Of a stretch of DNA of 64,000 nucleotides, positions 55,521 to 63,999 are shown one piece after another. The position numbers and the translations under genes are program-made. Positions within the stretch are counted from its first letter, which is position 1. Every line of letters starts with the position of its first letter. The stretch comes from Spirochaetota bacterium. Lineage in GTDB: Bacteria > Spirochaetota > UBA4802 > JAFGJZ01. Location of the stretch: positions 1 to 64,000 of the forward strand of contig JAFGRW010000127.1 of NCBI GenBank assembly GCA_016934935.1, written 5' to 3'. A model generated the notes under the pieces. That model saw nothing but the letters and a program-made list of their open reading frames with translations, was not told the DNA's origin and searched no databases.

Positions 55521-57659
55521 ATGCATCCTTATCAGGACACTTCTCTTCCAATAGAAGAACGATCGAAGGATCTTGTCTCAAGATTGGATCTTGAAGAAAA
55601 AATTTCGCAGATGGTATATCATTCTCCCCCGGTAGAGAGGCTTGGCATACCTGCCTATAACTGGTGGTCCGAGGCGTTACACGGTGTTGCAAGGGCTGGT
55701 GTAGCTACAGTTTTTCCTCAGGCTATTGCGATGGCCGCGTCATTCGATGATGATATGCTTAATAAAGTAGCATCAGTGATTTCTGACGAGGCACGTGCGA
55801 AACATCATGAGTCGGTCAGGCAGGGAGATCATGACATTTATAAAGGACTGACCTTCTGGTCGCCCAATATTAATATTTTCCGTGATCCAAGATGGGGACG
55901 GGGACATGAAACGTTCGGAGAGGATCCCTATCTTACAAGTCGTCTTGGTGTAGCCTTTGTAAAAGGACTGCAGGGGGATAATAAAAAATATCTAAAAATT
56001 GCAGCCTGCGCTAAACATTTTGCTGTGCATAGCGGTCCGGAGGCCGACCGTCATTCGTTTGACGCTGTTGTAAACAAAAAAGATCTGTATGAAACATATC
56101 TTCCTGCATTCAAGGCGCTTGTTCAGGAAGCCAATGTTGAAAGCGTTATGGGTGCATATAACAGGGTTAACGGTGAACCGGCATGCGGATCTGATACTCT
56201 TTTGAAAAAAATATTACGTGAAGAGTGGGGTTTCAAGGGGCATGTTGTATCCGATTGCTGGGCCGTCTGCGATTTTCATCTGAATCATAAGGTTACCGGC
56301 AGTCCCGAAGAGTCAGCTGCAATGGCTGTAAAGGCGGGTTGTGACCTTAACTGCGGCAATACATACCCTGCACTAATTGAAGCGGTAAAAAAGGGTCTTA
56401 TCACGGAAGAGGCGATTGATAATGCCCTGGCGCGTCTTTTTGCTACAAGAATCAGATTAGGGATGTTTGATCCTCAGGATAAAGTGGAGTACACAAAAAT
56501 TCCTTTTGAAAAGAATGATCATCCCGATCACCATAAGCTCTCACTTGAAGCTGCACGACGATCGATGGTGCTTTTAAAAAACAGCGGTATATTGCCTTTA
56601 AATAAAGATAAACTCAAGAGTGTTGCGGTTATAGGTCCTAATGCCGATGACCCTGTAATGCTGCTTGGAAACTACAGCGGAACACCTTCTTACACAACAA
56701 CACCTTTGCGCGCAATCAGGGATGCACTCGGCGATACCGCGCGCGTATATTACGCGCAGGGTTGTGATATCAGCAAGGATCGTGTTGAACCGTTGGCAAT
56801 GGAGGATGACCGTGTAGCTGAAGCTGTAAGCGTTGCAAAAGCAAGTGATATCGCCATCGTATGCTTGGGACTTAATTCGCAGATCGAAGGCGAACAGGGT
56901 GACGTTGGCAACTCAGATGCCGGAGGAGACAAGATCAATCTCTCTTTTCCTGGAATGCAGAACAAGCTGCTCGAAAAAATAGTCGCTACCGGTACAAAGA
57001 CAGTTGTTGCGGTATTTGCAGGTAGCGCCATGGACTTGACTTATGCTGACGATAATGCAGATGCTGTTATACAGGCATGGTACCCGGGCCCGATGGGGGG
57101 AGAGGCTTTAGCTGACCTTCTTTTGGGTAAGTCAGATTTCAGCGGACGTCTTCCTGTAACCTTTGTCAGGAAGACAGAAGATTTGCCCGATTTTCGTGAT
57201 TACAGTATGGAGGGCCGTACTTACCGGTTTATGAAAAATGATCCTCTTTATCCGTTTGGTTATGGTCTTAGTTATAATAGTTATGAATATTCCGGGCTTA
57301 AGATTGATAAAGACGTTGTTAAGCAGGGAGAATCGGTTACTGTTTCGATTAAGGTGGCTAACAAGGGGGACGTTGCCGGTTATGAATCTGTTCAGGTCTA
57401 TTTAAAAGATGTAGATGCTTCGGTTAGAGTTCCGAACTACTCTCTGGCCGCTTTTAAAAGTGTTTACCTGAAGGCAGGTGAGGAGAAAGAGGTAAGCCTT
57501 GTTGTCGATTCAAATTGCATGGTGGTTTTTGATGATGATGGCAGTACCAGGTTCGAGCCGGGACTGTTTGAGATTTACGCGGGAGGAAGTGCCCCCGACT
57601 CTGTTAGCTGTAAACTAATGGGCGGCTCTCCGCTTAAGGCTGAATTCGAATTAAAATAG
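55521..57659 (+). CDS. GH3 family beta-glycosidase
   Basis: 712 residues, cytosolic (no signal peptide). N-terminal GH3 TIM barrel with LGIPAYNWWSEALHGVARAG, FPQAIAMAASFDDDML, RDPRWGRGHETFGEDPYL, KHFAVHSGPEADR, and the catalytic nucleophile in HVVSDCWAV (about Asp245). The C-terminal alpha/beta sandwich (about 340-560, NQSG-like 'LLKNSGILPL') and a fibronectin-III-like end domain (about 600-710) complete the three-domain GH3 layout of beta-glucosidases and beta-xylosidases. The NWW.EALHGVARAG form is commonest in beta-xylosidase/glucosidase subgroups. A GGAGG site precedes the ATG. Confidence 0.93.
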   Translation: MHPYQDTSLPIEERSKDLVSRLDLEEKISQMVYHSPPVERLGIPAYNWWSEALHGVARAGVATVFPQAIAMAASFDDDMLNKVASVISDEARAKHHESVRQGDHDIYKGLTFWSPNINIFRDPRWGRGHETFGEDPYLTSRLGVAFVKGLQGDNKKYLKIAACAKHFAVHSGPEADRHSFDAVVNKKDLYETYLPAFKALVQEANVESVMGAYNRVNGEPACGSDTLLKKILREEWGFKGHVVSDCWAVCDFHLNHKVTGSPEESAAMAVKAGCDLNCGNTYPALIEAVKKGLITEEAIDNALARLFATRIRLGMFDPQDKVEYTKIPFEKNDHPDHHKLSLEAARRSMVLLKNSGILPLNKDKLKSVAVIGPNADDPVMLLGNYSGTPSYTTTPLRAIRDALGDTARVYYAQGCDISKDRVEPLAMEDDRVAEAVSVAKASDIAIVCLGLNSQIEGEQGDVGNSDAGGDKINLSFPGMQNKLLEKIVATGTKTVVAVFAGSAMDLTYADDNADAVIQAWYPGPMGGEALADLLLGKSDFSGRLPVTFVRKTEDLPDFRDYSMEGRTYRFMKNDPLYPFGYGLSYNSYEYSGLKIDKDVVKQGESVTVSIKVANKGDVAGYESVQVYLKDVDASVRVPNYSLAAFKSVYLKAGEEKEVSLVVDSNCMVVFDDDGSTRFEPGLFEIYAGGSAPDSVSCKLMGGSPLKAEFELK

Positions 57660-57760
57660 TTTGTTAATAGAGATATCATTGATGGTAGAAAATGGTGGCG
57701 TTCGCAAGGGCGTCACCACTATATTGTTCCTGTAACGTTTTAAGCCCTGTATGTTAGTGT

Positions 57761-58408
57761 TCAGGCCAGCTTTCTTATCCCGGAAATTATCAGAAAAACA
57801 GCAAAACCTGAAAGATAAACCGCGCAAGCGGCAATAATTCCCCGGTAGATTTTATCTGTAAACAAACGTCTCCCCTTACTTATGGCGATTGAAACAGCGG
57901 CATACCAGACCAGGTCACCCAGAATGTGACCAAGAAAAAAAACAGAGACTCCTGTTAATCCCAGGTTTTGAGAAACAATTATCATGCTGATGCCGATTGT
58001 TGCCCACCAGATTGTCCAGTATGGATTTGCCAGGCTCATAATAATGCCTTTGAAAATAAGGTTGCCGTTGGCAGGTGCGTCGGATTTATTAATATCGTTA
58101 ACATCGTTAACGGTTAGCGTCGAAAGAGAGCGGAACATTCCAGTTGCCATATAAATCATGGCAAGTCCTCCAGCGAAAGCAACGGATATAAAAAACAGAT
58201 CAATTTTAAAAACCGGTGCCAAGCCAAAAACAAGTGCAATGATAAGTGTTAGCTCCAGCAACGCATGGCCTGCGACAAGCAGGGGGCCGGCCGATACCCC
58301 GCGTTTTGTCGATTCGCTTATTGTTACAGTCAGGAGGGGGCCTGGCATCAGTGCTCCTGAAAAGGCAATTCCAAAGGAGGTAAAGAAAATAAGAACTAAT
58401 GTTTCCAT
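57761..58408 (-). CDS. LysE/RhtB-family exporter
   Basis: 215 residues with about six membrane helices. The conserved GxxxGP motif is present (SGALMPGPLLTVTISESTKRG), as is the SLANPYWTIWWATIG block of LysE-type amino-acid exporters. It is the last gene of the minus-strand sulfur/selenium-type operon, 30 bp after DUF3343. It may export an amino acid or a thio/seleno compound such as cysteine; the context favours the latter but it is unproven. Confidence 0.85.
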   Translation of the reverse strand: METLVLIFFTSFGIAFSGALMPGPLLTVTISESTKRGVSAGPLLVAGHALLELTLIIALVFGLAPVFKIDLFFISVAFAGGLAMIYMATGMFRSLSTLTVNDVNDINKSDAPANGNLIFKGIIMSLANPYWTIWWATIGISMIIVSQNLGLTGVSVFFLGHILGDLVWYAAVSIAISKGRRLFTDKIYRGIIAACAVYLSGFAVFLIISGIRKLA

Positions 58409-58438
58409 AGTCGCTCCATTCTGTTCGATGAAATTGGT

Positions 58439-58663
58439 CTAAATTGTTACATTTTGTTTCAATCTGTCAAAAGGAACTTTTTCCCCGCGGATTATCTCTA
58501 TTGCATTTGATGAATCTGTATTGGATAGGGAAACACAGTATCCGCAGTCTGAACCGAGATGCCGGGGAACAGAGATCAGTTTATGTTCAATTTCATTTTT
58601 TTTTAATACACGGGAGGCCCACATGGCTTCGCTGGAGCTGTGGAAAAGTATCACATCAATCAT
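58439..58663 (-). CDS. DUF3343 putative Se/S carrier-like protein
   Basis: 74 residues, matching DUF3343: 'FHSSSEAMWASRVLKKNEIEHKLISVPRHLGSDCGYCVSL' has the conserved 'p..i.s.Cg..i' pattern with two Cys. These small proteins are thought to carry sulfur or selenium and often lie beside YedE/YedF and selenium genes. Its ATG overlaps the upstream gene's stop as ATGA, so it is translationally coupled. It probably accepts a persulfide or selenide from the desulfurase. Confidence 0.85.
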   Translation of the reverse strand: MIDVILFHSSSEAMWASRVLKKNEIEHKLISVPRHLGSDCGYCVSLSNTDSSNAIEIIRGEKVPFDRLKQNVTI

Positions 58664-59379
58664 GGCAAAATGGTTCCTGTTTTATGAAATTCGAGCTCAG
58701 ATTTTTCCGTGCCTTTTGCTACCAGAGCCAAAATAAGCGCAAAAAAACAGAGAATAATATTGAAAAGTGGAAGTTGCAGGTTTTGAGGCAGGCTGTATAT
58801 GATTGAAACAGCCGGTATCCAGATTACAAGACTCGAACACCAGACAATGGCAATGCGCCGTAAAAGTGACTCGTTTGCCAGCTCTTTCCTGACGGTCCGT
58901 AAAGAAAAGTTATTATCTTTAAAAAGATAGGCGATTGTCATGGTAGGGCCGGCCCAAAGGGGGCCATAAATAAACTGGTCGGTAAATACTTTAGGAACGA
59001 CAACAGATAAGGACGGTTCTGTTCCAAAGAGAATTCCCATAAGCCGGTAAAGCAGGTCAATTTCGATACCTTTTATTCCCCAGAAACAGGTTAAAAAAAT
59101 AAAGTCTGTCATTCGGTTCTCCGGTTTAATTCGTCCCATAATAAGCATTATAAAAAAAGGGACAGTTCCTCCGAATAGTGCTGTAGCCAATGAAGAATAT
59201 ATGAAACCGTAACTGGTTTTTATATCGCCTAAAACGTTAAAGAAAGATTCGGCAGCGGGAATGAAATAATAGCAGACAACAAGAGTAAGCGCAATGAGTT
59301 GAAGTATCAGGCCGGGAATTATATTTCTTTTAATTCCGGAGAGAATAACCGGCAAGAGTGATTTCTTTTTTGTTTTCAT
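58660..59379 (-). CDS. Mpv17/PMP22-like four-helix membrane protein (tentative)
   Basis: 239 residues with four or five membrane helices. The C-terminal half follows the Mpv17/PMP22 pattern: a 'K...DQ...GP' step (KVFTDQFIYGPLWAGPTMTIAYLFKD), a charged cytosolic segment (TVRKELANESLLRRIA), and a final 'W...W.P....I.....NLQLPLFNIILCFFALILALVA' resembling 'W..WP..Q..NF..VP...R'. Mpv17 proteins form channels or pores in eukaryotic organelle membranes; bacterial members exist but their role is unknown. It sits 71 bp after the desulfurase and overlaps DUF3343 by 4 bp, so it belongs to the sulfur/selenium operon. Family is a guess. Confidence 0.55.
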   Translation of the reverse strand: MKTKKKSLLPVILSGIKRNIIPGLILQLIALTLVVCYYFIPAAESFFNVLGDIKTSYGFIYSSLATALFGGTVPFFIMLIMGRIKPENRMTDFIFLTCFWGIKGIEIDLLYRLMGILFGTEPSLSVVVPKVFTDQFIYGPLWAGPTMTIAYLFKDNNFSLRTVRKELANESLLRRIAIVWCSSLVIWIPAVSIIYSLPQNLQLPLFNIILCFFALILALVAKGTEKSELEFHKTGTILP

Positions 59380-59450
59380 TTAGACATCGTTGCTGATATG
59401 TCTGAAATTATCAAGAACGATCTTATATCGGTAAATATTTTATTTTAGGT

Positions 59451-60605
59451 CTATTTTCTAACTTTTTTAACGATCGACTCAAGAGCGTCTACGGCAATAT
59501 TTATTTCGGTCATATTGTTAAAAAGGCCGAAGCTGAAACGCATCGTGCCGTTTGGGAAAGTTCCCATTTTCTGATGAGCGGACGGTGCGCATTGAAGGCC
59601 GGGGCGTCCCATTATAGCGTGATTCTCATCAAGCAGCATTGAAATTCTGGATGGCTCGACTCCGTCAATATTAAAAGAGACAATGCCTGTATTAATTTCG
59701 CCGGAACGGTATTCTGTAAAACCGTCAATTGATGAGGCACCTTCAATGAAAAGGTCTCTTAATCCGGCTTTATGGCTGATAATGGAGCTTTCGTTATAAT
59801 TATCATTAAGAAATGACAACCCGGCGGCAAGTCCGGCGATTCCTGGTATATTCATGGTGCCGCTCTCAAAACGGTCGGGCAAAAAGTCCGGATGCGCAAA
59901 GCTTTCTGAAAGGCTGCCTGTTCCTCCGGTTTTTAATGGTTGTAAAGTGGAGAAATCAAAGCTGTCGTTTAAAAGCAGAATGCCCGTGCCGGCTGGTCCG
60001 TAGAGCCCTTTATGCCCTGAAGCTGCCAGTATGTCGATATTGCTGGAATTCATATTGATATCTATGATTCCGGCTGTCTGTGCTGCATCGAGCAGCGTTA
60101 TGATGCCTTTATTTTTGCAGAATTCAAAGATTTCTTTGATTTGCTGAACATCGCCGGTAACGTTTGAAGCGTGATTAATCACAACCAGTTTTGTATTGCT
60201 TTTAACATGGTTTTGAAAATCAGCAGTTGTTACCTGTGTTCTGCCGATTGATGTTAATTCGATTATACCGTCCTGTTCAATAAGGTGCAGCGGACGCATG
60301 GTGCTGTTGTGCCCCATTCCGCAGCATATAACGTGATCGCCTTTTGTTAACACGCCTTTGATTGCCGTGTTTAAAGCATCTGTTGCGTTTAATGTAAAAA
60401 CGGCTCGTAACGGATTACTAATGCCAAATTTATCAGCCAGAAGCTCTCTGCAATTAAAAACAATTTCACTGGCTTCGATAGATCTTTTATTTGCTGATCT
60501 GCCGGGGTTTGAGCCGTTTTCACGCATATATCTGTAAACAGTATCGGTAACAGATTCCGGTTTGGGAAACGTTGTCGCCGCATTGTCAAAATAGATATTT
60601 TTCAT
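59451..60605 (-). CDS. Cysteine desulfurase family protein (class V aminotransferase)
   Basis: 384 residues, PLP enzyme. FDNAATTFPKPE at the start, the PLP lysine in AASGHKGLYGPAGTG, and a sulfur-accepting Cys in GRPGLQCAPSAHQKMGTFPNG (the SufS/CsdA-like 'RxGx.CA' loop). It would remove sulfur from cysteine, or selenium from selenocysteine, as a persulfide for the neighbouring TusA and DUF3343 carriers. This branch is the one that often pairs with YedE/YedF in selenium users. Its ATG overlaps the end of tusA by 4 bp. Confidence 0.9.
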   Translation of the reverse strand: MKNIYFDNAATTFPKPESVTDTVYRYMRENGSNPGRSANKRSIEASEIVFNCRELLADKFGISNPLRAVFTLNATDALNTAIKGVLTKGDHVICCGMGHNSTMRPLHLIEQDGIIELTSIGRTQVTTADFQNHVKSNTKLVVINHASNVTGDVQQIKEIFEFCKNKGIITLLDAAQTAGIIDINMNSSNIDILAASGHKGLYGPAGTGILLLNDSFDFSTLQPLKTGGTGSLSESFAHPDFLPDRFESGTMNIPGIAGLAAGLSFLNDNYNESSIISHKAGLRDLFIEGASSIDGFTEYRSGEINTGIVSFNIDGVEPSRISMLLDENHAIMGRPGLQCAPSAHQKMGTFPNGTMRFSFGLFNNMTEINIAVDALESIVKKVRK

Positions 60606-60814
60606 TTGAAAATATTCAACACAATTTCGTTGTTTTCCGTTTTTTCTGAGGTTTGCATTCCGTAACGCCCCTGTACAAAACGTGTTATGTTCTCTTTTGG
60701 TACTTCACTATCCAGAAGAACCTCCAGTTTGATTGCACCTTCTTTTATTGCTTTTTGTACCATGATAAGTGGTTGCGGGCATGATAGACCTCTAGCGTCA
60801 ATCTGTTTAGTCAT
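60602..60814 (-). CDS. TusA/SirA-family sulfur carrier
   Basis: 70 residues with the diagnostic DARGLSCPQPLIMVQKAI, where the CPxP Cys (about residue 12) carries the persulfide. It lacks the DsrE-like C-terminal half seen in YedF, so it is a plain TusA-type domain. It begins 2 bp after yeeE and overlaps the desulfurase gene, so all three should be co-translated. It would shuttle sulfur (or selenium) between the transporter product and enzymes. Confidence 0.92.
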   Translation of the reverse strand: MTKQIDARGLSCPQPLIMVQKAIKEGAIKLEVLLDSEVPKENITRFVQGRYGMQTSEKTENNEIVLNIFK

Positions 60815-60816
60815 GA

Positions 60817-61914
60817 TTATACTCTCCCTTTCTTTAATACGGAAAAAGCAGTTCCGATTGCAATACAGACAACTATACCGGTGATTACGGCCTGCATTGT
60901 GAATTTGCCGGGGCCGGCTCCGGAAGATGCTGTATTAAAATTGTGCGCAAAAGCTGCACCGGCTGTCATACCGAAGATAAAAACAGCCGAGTCAGTGTCG
61001 CCTTCACCTGACATTATGAACTGTCTGCCGGGGCATCCTCCAGCCAGGACAAAAGCCAGTCCCGAAAGAGCCATGCCTGAAAAATTCCATATATGTGAAC
61101 TGTGAGATACAGGCTGCGAAGTAAAACCCGGATTGAAATTACCTGTAACAAGGTTATAGATAAGAACGGCGACAAACATGGCCGCGATACCGGAAAAAAG
61201 ATGAAAGTCTCTTATTACAAAAATATCTCTAAAGGAGCCAATTGTGCAAAACCGGCTGCGCTGGGCAATTACGCCGACCAGAAGTCCTGCGATGAGGCTT
61301 ATGATGATCGGAGCGTGTTTTGAACCCGGCCCTTTGGTACTGAAAAATAGTGCCGAGTTTTCACCGGAAGATACCTTGAATACCAATAAGATTAATAATG
61401 TGACTGCTATAACAGGCATAATAAGACCAGCCATTTTGTGCTGCTGATGGGTTCGCCCAAGAGAATATCCGTTTTTTAGAAAGAAAACCCCTGTTGCTAT
61501 TCCGGTTACAAGACCGGTTAACCCGACAACTCCGTTTAAGTCCCCACCTGCTGTTCGGATGATTGCCCTCCAGGGGCATCCAAGAAACGCAAGCGCCCCG
61601 ATCATGGCAAAAAAACCAAGTATAAATCTGATAATTGTACCGGATCCTCCCCGGGGTTTAAACTCGCCGGTTAGCATGGCAAGTGTCATCGATCCCAGAA
61701 TGAAGCCGGCGAGTTCAGGTCTAAGATATTGTACTACAGCCGCCCGGTGGAAACCAAGGGCGCCGGCGCTGTCCCGTAAAAAGCAGGCAACACAGACACC
61801 CATATTTGCGGGGTTTCCAAATGTGACCAGCATTGCGGCAGTTAAACCAATTATTAAGCCGCCAACAATAATTCCGTATTTTGTTGCAAAAAAATTTCTA
61901 AATCTTTTATTCAT
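60817..61914 (-). CDS. YeeE/YedE (TsuA-type) thiosulfate/selenium-related transporter
   Basis: 365 residues, about nine or ten membrane helices in two inverted halves. The thiosulfate-pore cysteines are visible in ALAFLGCPWRAIIRTAGGD, AQRSRFCTIGSFRDIF and LAGGCPGRQFIMSGEGD, matching the three-Cys pathway known for TsuA of Spirochaeta thermophila. GVCVACFLRDSAGAL is an additional pair. First gene of the operon. It may import thiosulfate or a selenium species. The ribosome site is not distinct; the upstream 61915-62162 region is AT-rich and unassigned. Confidence 0.92.
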   Translation of the reverse strand: MNKRFRNFFATKYGIIVGGLIIGLTAAMLVTFGNPANMGVCVACFLRDSAGALGFHRAAVVQYLRPELAGFILGSMTLAMLTGEFKPRGGSGTIIRFILGFFAMIGALAFLGCPWRAIIRTAGGDLNGVVGLTGLVTGIATGVFFLKNGYSLGRTHQQHKMAGLIMPVIAVTLLILLVFKVSSGENSALFFSTKGPGSKHAPIIISLIAGLLVGVIAQRSRFCTIGSFRDIFVIRDFHLFSGIAAMFVAVLIYNLVTGNFNPGFTSQPVSHSSHIWNFSGMALSGLAFVLAGGCPGRQFIMSGEGDTDSAVFIFGMTAGAAFAHNFNTASSGAGPGKFTMQAVITGIVVCIAIGTAFSVLKKGRV

Positions 61915-62543
61915 TGTATTACCACATTATTTTAGGATGTACTCTGTATAAATCAGTGTATGATCTTATTAACCATAACAGATAAGTTATGATTATAAAG
62001 ACAGTAAATAATAAGATTAAAAAAAATCGAGGATAATTTTGTATTCTTTTATCCATTTTTGATCAGAAAATCAAACGAAAGAAGGCCGGTCATTTCGAGA
62101 GCTGTCACTGTGAGCTTGTCGAACTGCTCAATGACCTTACAAAGGTGGTAATAATAAGATTGCTCTTGACGATCACTGAGACTCTCGACGCTCACTGAGG
62201 CTCTTGACGCTCACTGAGACTCTCGACGTTCACTGAGGCTCTCGACGCTCACTGAGGCTCTTGACGCTCTCTGAGACTCTCGACGTTCACTAGGCTCTCG
62301 ACGCTCACTGAGGCTCTCGACGCTCTCTGAGGCTCTTGACGCTCACTGAGGCTCTCGAAGTGAGCGTACGTGGTGTAGTCGGGGGAGGTACTGTTATCAT
62401 ATTCGACAATTCTAATTGCTTTTTATAAAGGTGAAGCTTGGTCTTTGATCATAACTTCGGCAGATGATCGGTTTTCGACCGTAACCTGATACCGAAAAGA
62501 AATTGATCAACAGGAAATCCCATTATTAAATCCGGCAAATTCT
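61915..62543. other. Gene-free gap with a repeat array
   Basis: Holds a 19-bp tandem array (62163-62351) preceded by a ctgtgagcttgtcgaactgctcaatgac palindromic stretch near 62107-62134. No gene seen. Confidence 0.6.
62163..62351. repeat. 19-bp tandem repeat (VNTR-like), about 10 units
   Basis: Ten units close to CTCTCGACGCTCACTGAGG (one is 18 bp) run head to tail, with variants at tcg/ttg, gctc/gttc and ctca/ctct. A broken eleventh unit follows and ends in gaagtgagcg. There are no spacers, so it is not a CRISPR. Confidence 0.85.
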
Positions 62544-63041
62544 TCAATCCAAGAAATATTTTATCATAACACCGTATTCTCTTTCACCTTTTCTCTTCAG
62601 CATAACCCGTCCATACGGTTCAATGAACAGCTCGCTATCAAAAAAAGGCAGAGGAAAAGGAATACCCAGAAACAGGTGAGCTCCTTTTCCATTATCATAC
62701 TTTTCCAGCGGGTAACTGTATCCGATCCCAGCATTAATAAAATAATATCCGCCCATCTCACCATAACAAATAACCGGAAAATTGTCTTTTGAGGATATCA
62801 CCTGTTTAAATCCGACGGATGTCCAGAGAACCGGCATCTTCGGCCAGCTCAGTGCAGGAAGTGAAGTTGATTCATATCCCCTTAAATCGGCCCAAACCGC
62901 AGTAAAATCAAAAGTCCAGACAGGATGGTACTCGCGATCTTTTTCCATTGTACCGAGCGACGGTCCGAAAGTATATATATTACCCGCAGTTATTACTGAA
63001 AATGTCGTGAGTATAAATATTAACGCAATTAGAATACGCAT
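62544..63041 (-). CDS. Small secreted beta-rich (barrel-like) protein
   Basis: 165 residues with a signal peptide (MRILIALIFILTTFSVITA). Alternating strands rich in Tyr, Trp and Gly (VWTFDFTAVWADL; GYYFINAGIGYSYPLEKY; LFIEPYGRVML) suggest a small outer-membrane barrel or periplasmic sandwich. No family recognised. No ribosome site precedes the ATG, so the start is uncertain. It has no operon partner. Confidence 0.55.
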   Translation of the reverse strand: MRILIALIFILTTFSVITAGNIYTFGPSLGTMEKDREYHPVWTFDFTAVWADLRGYESTSLPALSWPKMPVLWTSVGFKQVISSKDNFPVICYGEMGGYYFINAGIGYSYPLEKYDNGKGAHLFLGIPFPLPFFDSELFIEPYGRVMLKRKGEREYGVMIKYFLD

Positions 63042-63115
63042 ATCATTTTTTTTCTAAAAACTCTAGTATCCATTAATCGCCTCAAATAAGCTTTTTAAAT
63101 TTTTGCACTTAACGT

Positions 63116-63267
63116 CTTGGGCAAACGAAGTGGCACGACCGCGAAGAGGTGACGCGATTTCTGCTGAGATACCAGGATGGTATCAAGAGATTCTCAAGGA
63201 CAGGATGTCCGATAAAGAGAATCGCAAGCAGAATATCGTGCCAAGTGCCATTTGGCGTAAGCCCGAG
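63116..63267 (+). ncRNA. Structured intergenic element with AGGAT hairpin loops (candidate sRNA or mobile palindrome)
   Basis: Nested complementary arms: CTTGGGC (63116-63122) with GCCCGAG (63261-63267); GGCACG (63132-63137) with CGTGCC (63237-63242); CGATTTCTGCT (63155-63165) with AGCAGAATATCG (63227-63238); GATTCTC (63189-63195) with GAGAATC (63217-63223). Two apical hairpins carry AGGAT loops: GATACC-AGGAT-GGTATC (63168-63184) and GGAC-AGGAT-GTCC (63198-63210). The latter contains ACAGGATGT, the core of CsrA-type binding sites. It could be an RNA that binds CsrA, or a REP/MITE-like palindrome; no promoter is identified. Confidence 0.45.
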
Positions 63268-63314
63268 GACCGGAGAGTTTGCCCTTTGTTAGATGATGTT
63301 CGATCAAATGTAAA

Positions 63315-63575
63315 CTACATTGAGTCCCAGTCTGGAATAGACCCATCTTGTACTTTAGAAAAGACTGAATCAAAATCATCAAATATTTCTTTTTTTGATT
63401 TCTTTTCCCAGTACTCAGAAAACTGATTATATGTTTCCATTTCCTGAATTTCTTTGGTAAATGCATACATGGCTAATTGATTAATTGATACACCTTGCTG
63501 ATCAGCAACTTTTTCAATTTTATGCTTCAATTCATTTGGTATTCTAAGGGTTAACACACTTGCTTTAGCTTTCAT
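63315..63575 (-). CDS. Ribbon-helix-helix antitoxin-like protein
   Basis: 86 residues. The N-terminal SVLTLRIPNELKHKIEKVADQQGVSINQLAMYAFTKEIQ is a clear ribbon-helix-helix (CopG/Arc-like) domain; the acidic tail (SKKEIFDDFDSVFSKVQDGSIPDWDSM) would bind and block a toxin. A GGAGG site lies 10 bp before the ATG. It overlaps the 3' end of the upstream PIN-domain gene by 11 bp, forming a toxin-antitoxin pair in which the toxin comes first. Confidence 0.85.
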   Translation of the reverse strand: MKAKASVLTLRIPNELKHKIEKVADQQGVSINQLAMYAFTKEIQEMETYNQFSEYWEKKSKKEIFDDFDSVFSKVQDGSIPDWDSM

Positions 63576-63999
63576 GGTTATTTTTCCTCCATAATTTTAT
63601 GAACTGGGATGGGGTTACTATTTTTATGTCATCAAATTTAAGTTCATTAGATATTGTGAAGTCTTTAATATTACTGGTTATTAAATATTCAGCATTACTG
63701 CTAACTGCTGATTTTATAAAGATATTGTCTTTTTCATCTCTTAAGTTAGGTCTAAATAGGTAATAGGTACTAATTGGCTTACAAGTATATGCCAAAAATC
63801 GTAATACTTTATCAATATCAGAAATATTAAGGCTTAAATCTTTTAAAGATGTACTTCTTTTTAAAACATCTTCGTATTCTTTAAAAACTTTGAAGGAAAG
63901 GGCTATTGAAATATTCTGATTTCTAATTAATTGCAGAATAAAATGAGAAGCACCGCTTTTTCCTCTTAAAGCTTGATAAAGTACATTTGTATCAATAAC
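63565..63999 (-). CDS. PIN-domain toxin (5' partial)
   Basis: The frame is open to the right edge and lacks only the first few residues, so about 144 residues are visible. The reconstructed start reads VIDTNVLYQALRGKSGASHF, with the PIN catalytic Asp and 'TNVL' signature. Further acidic residues are in FKEYEDVLKR and RDEKDNIFIKSAVSSNAEYLITSNIKDF. This is the COG1569-type putative toxin-antitoxin PIN family, likely a ribonuclease. The short frame starting at 63795 is only its C-terminal half. It overlaps the antitoxin gene downstream. Confidence 0.85.
   Translation of the reverse strand, partial: VIDTNVLYQALRGKSGASHFILQLIRNQNISIALSFKVFKEYEDVLKRSTSLKDLSLNISDIDKVLRFLAYTCKPISTYYLFRPNLRDEKDNIFIKSAVSSNAEYLITSNIKDFTISNELKFDDIKIVTPSQFIKLWRKNNHES

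Noticed and set aside
57690-57716. GGTGGCG/GCGTCACC hairpin after the GH3 gene as a terminator
   Set aside because: Arms pair imperfectly (G-T wobble) with no T-run, so evidence is too weak.
62163-62351. Possible CRISPR array
   Set aside because: Units are 19 bp, directly tandem, with no spacers and no cas genes nearby.
63103-63426. 107-residue plus-strand open frame
   Set aside because: It runs across the palindromic element and antisense to the antitoxin gene; composition follows the repeat, with no ribosome site.
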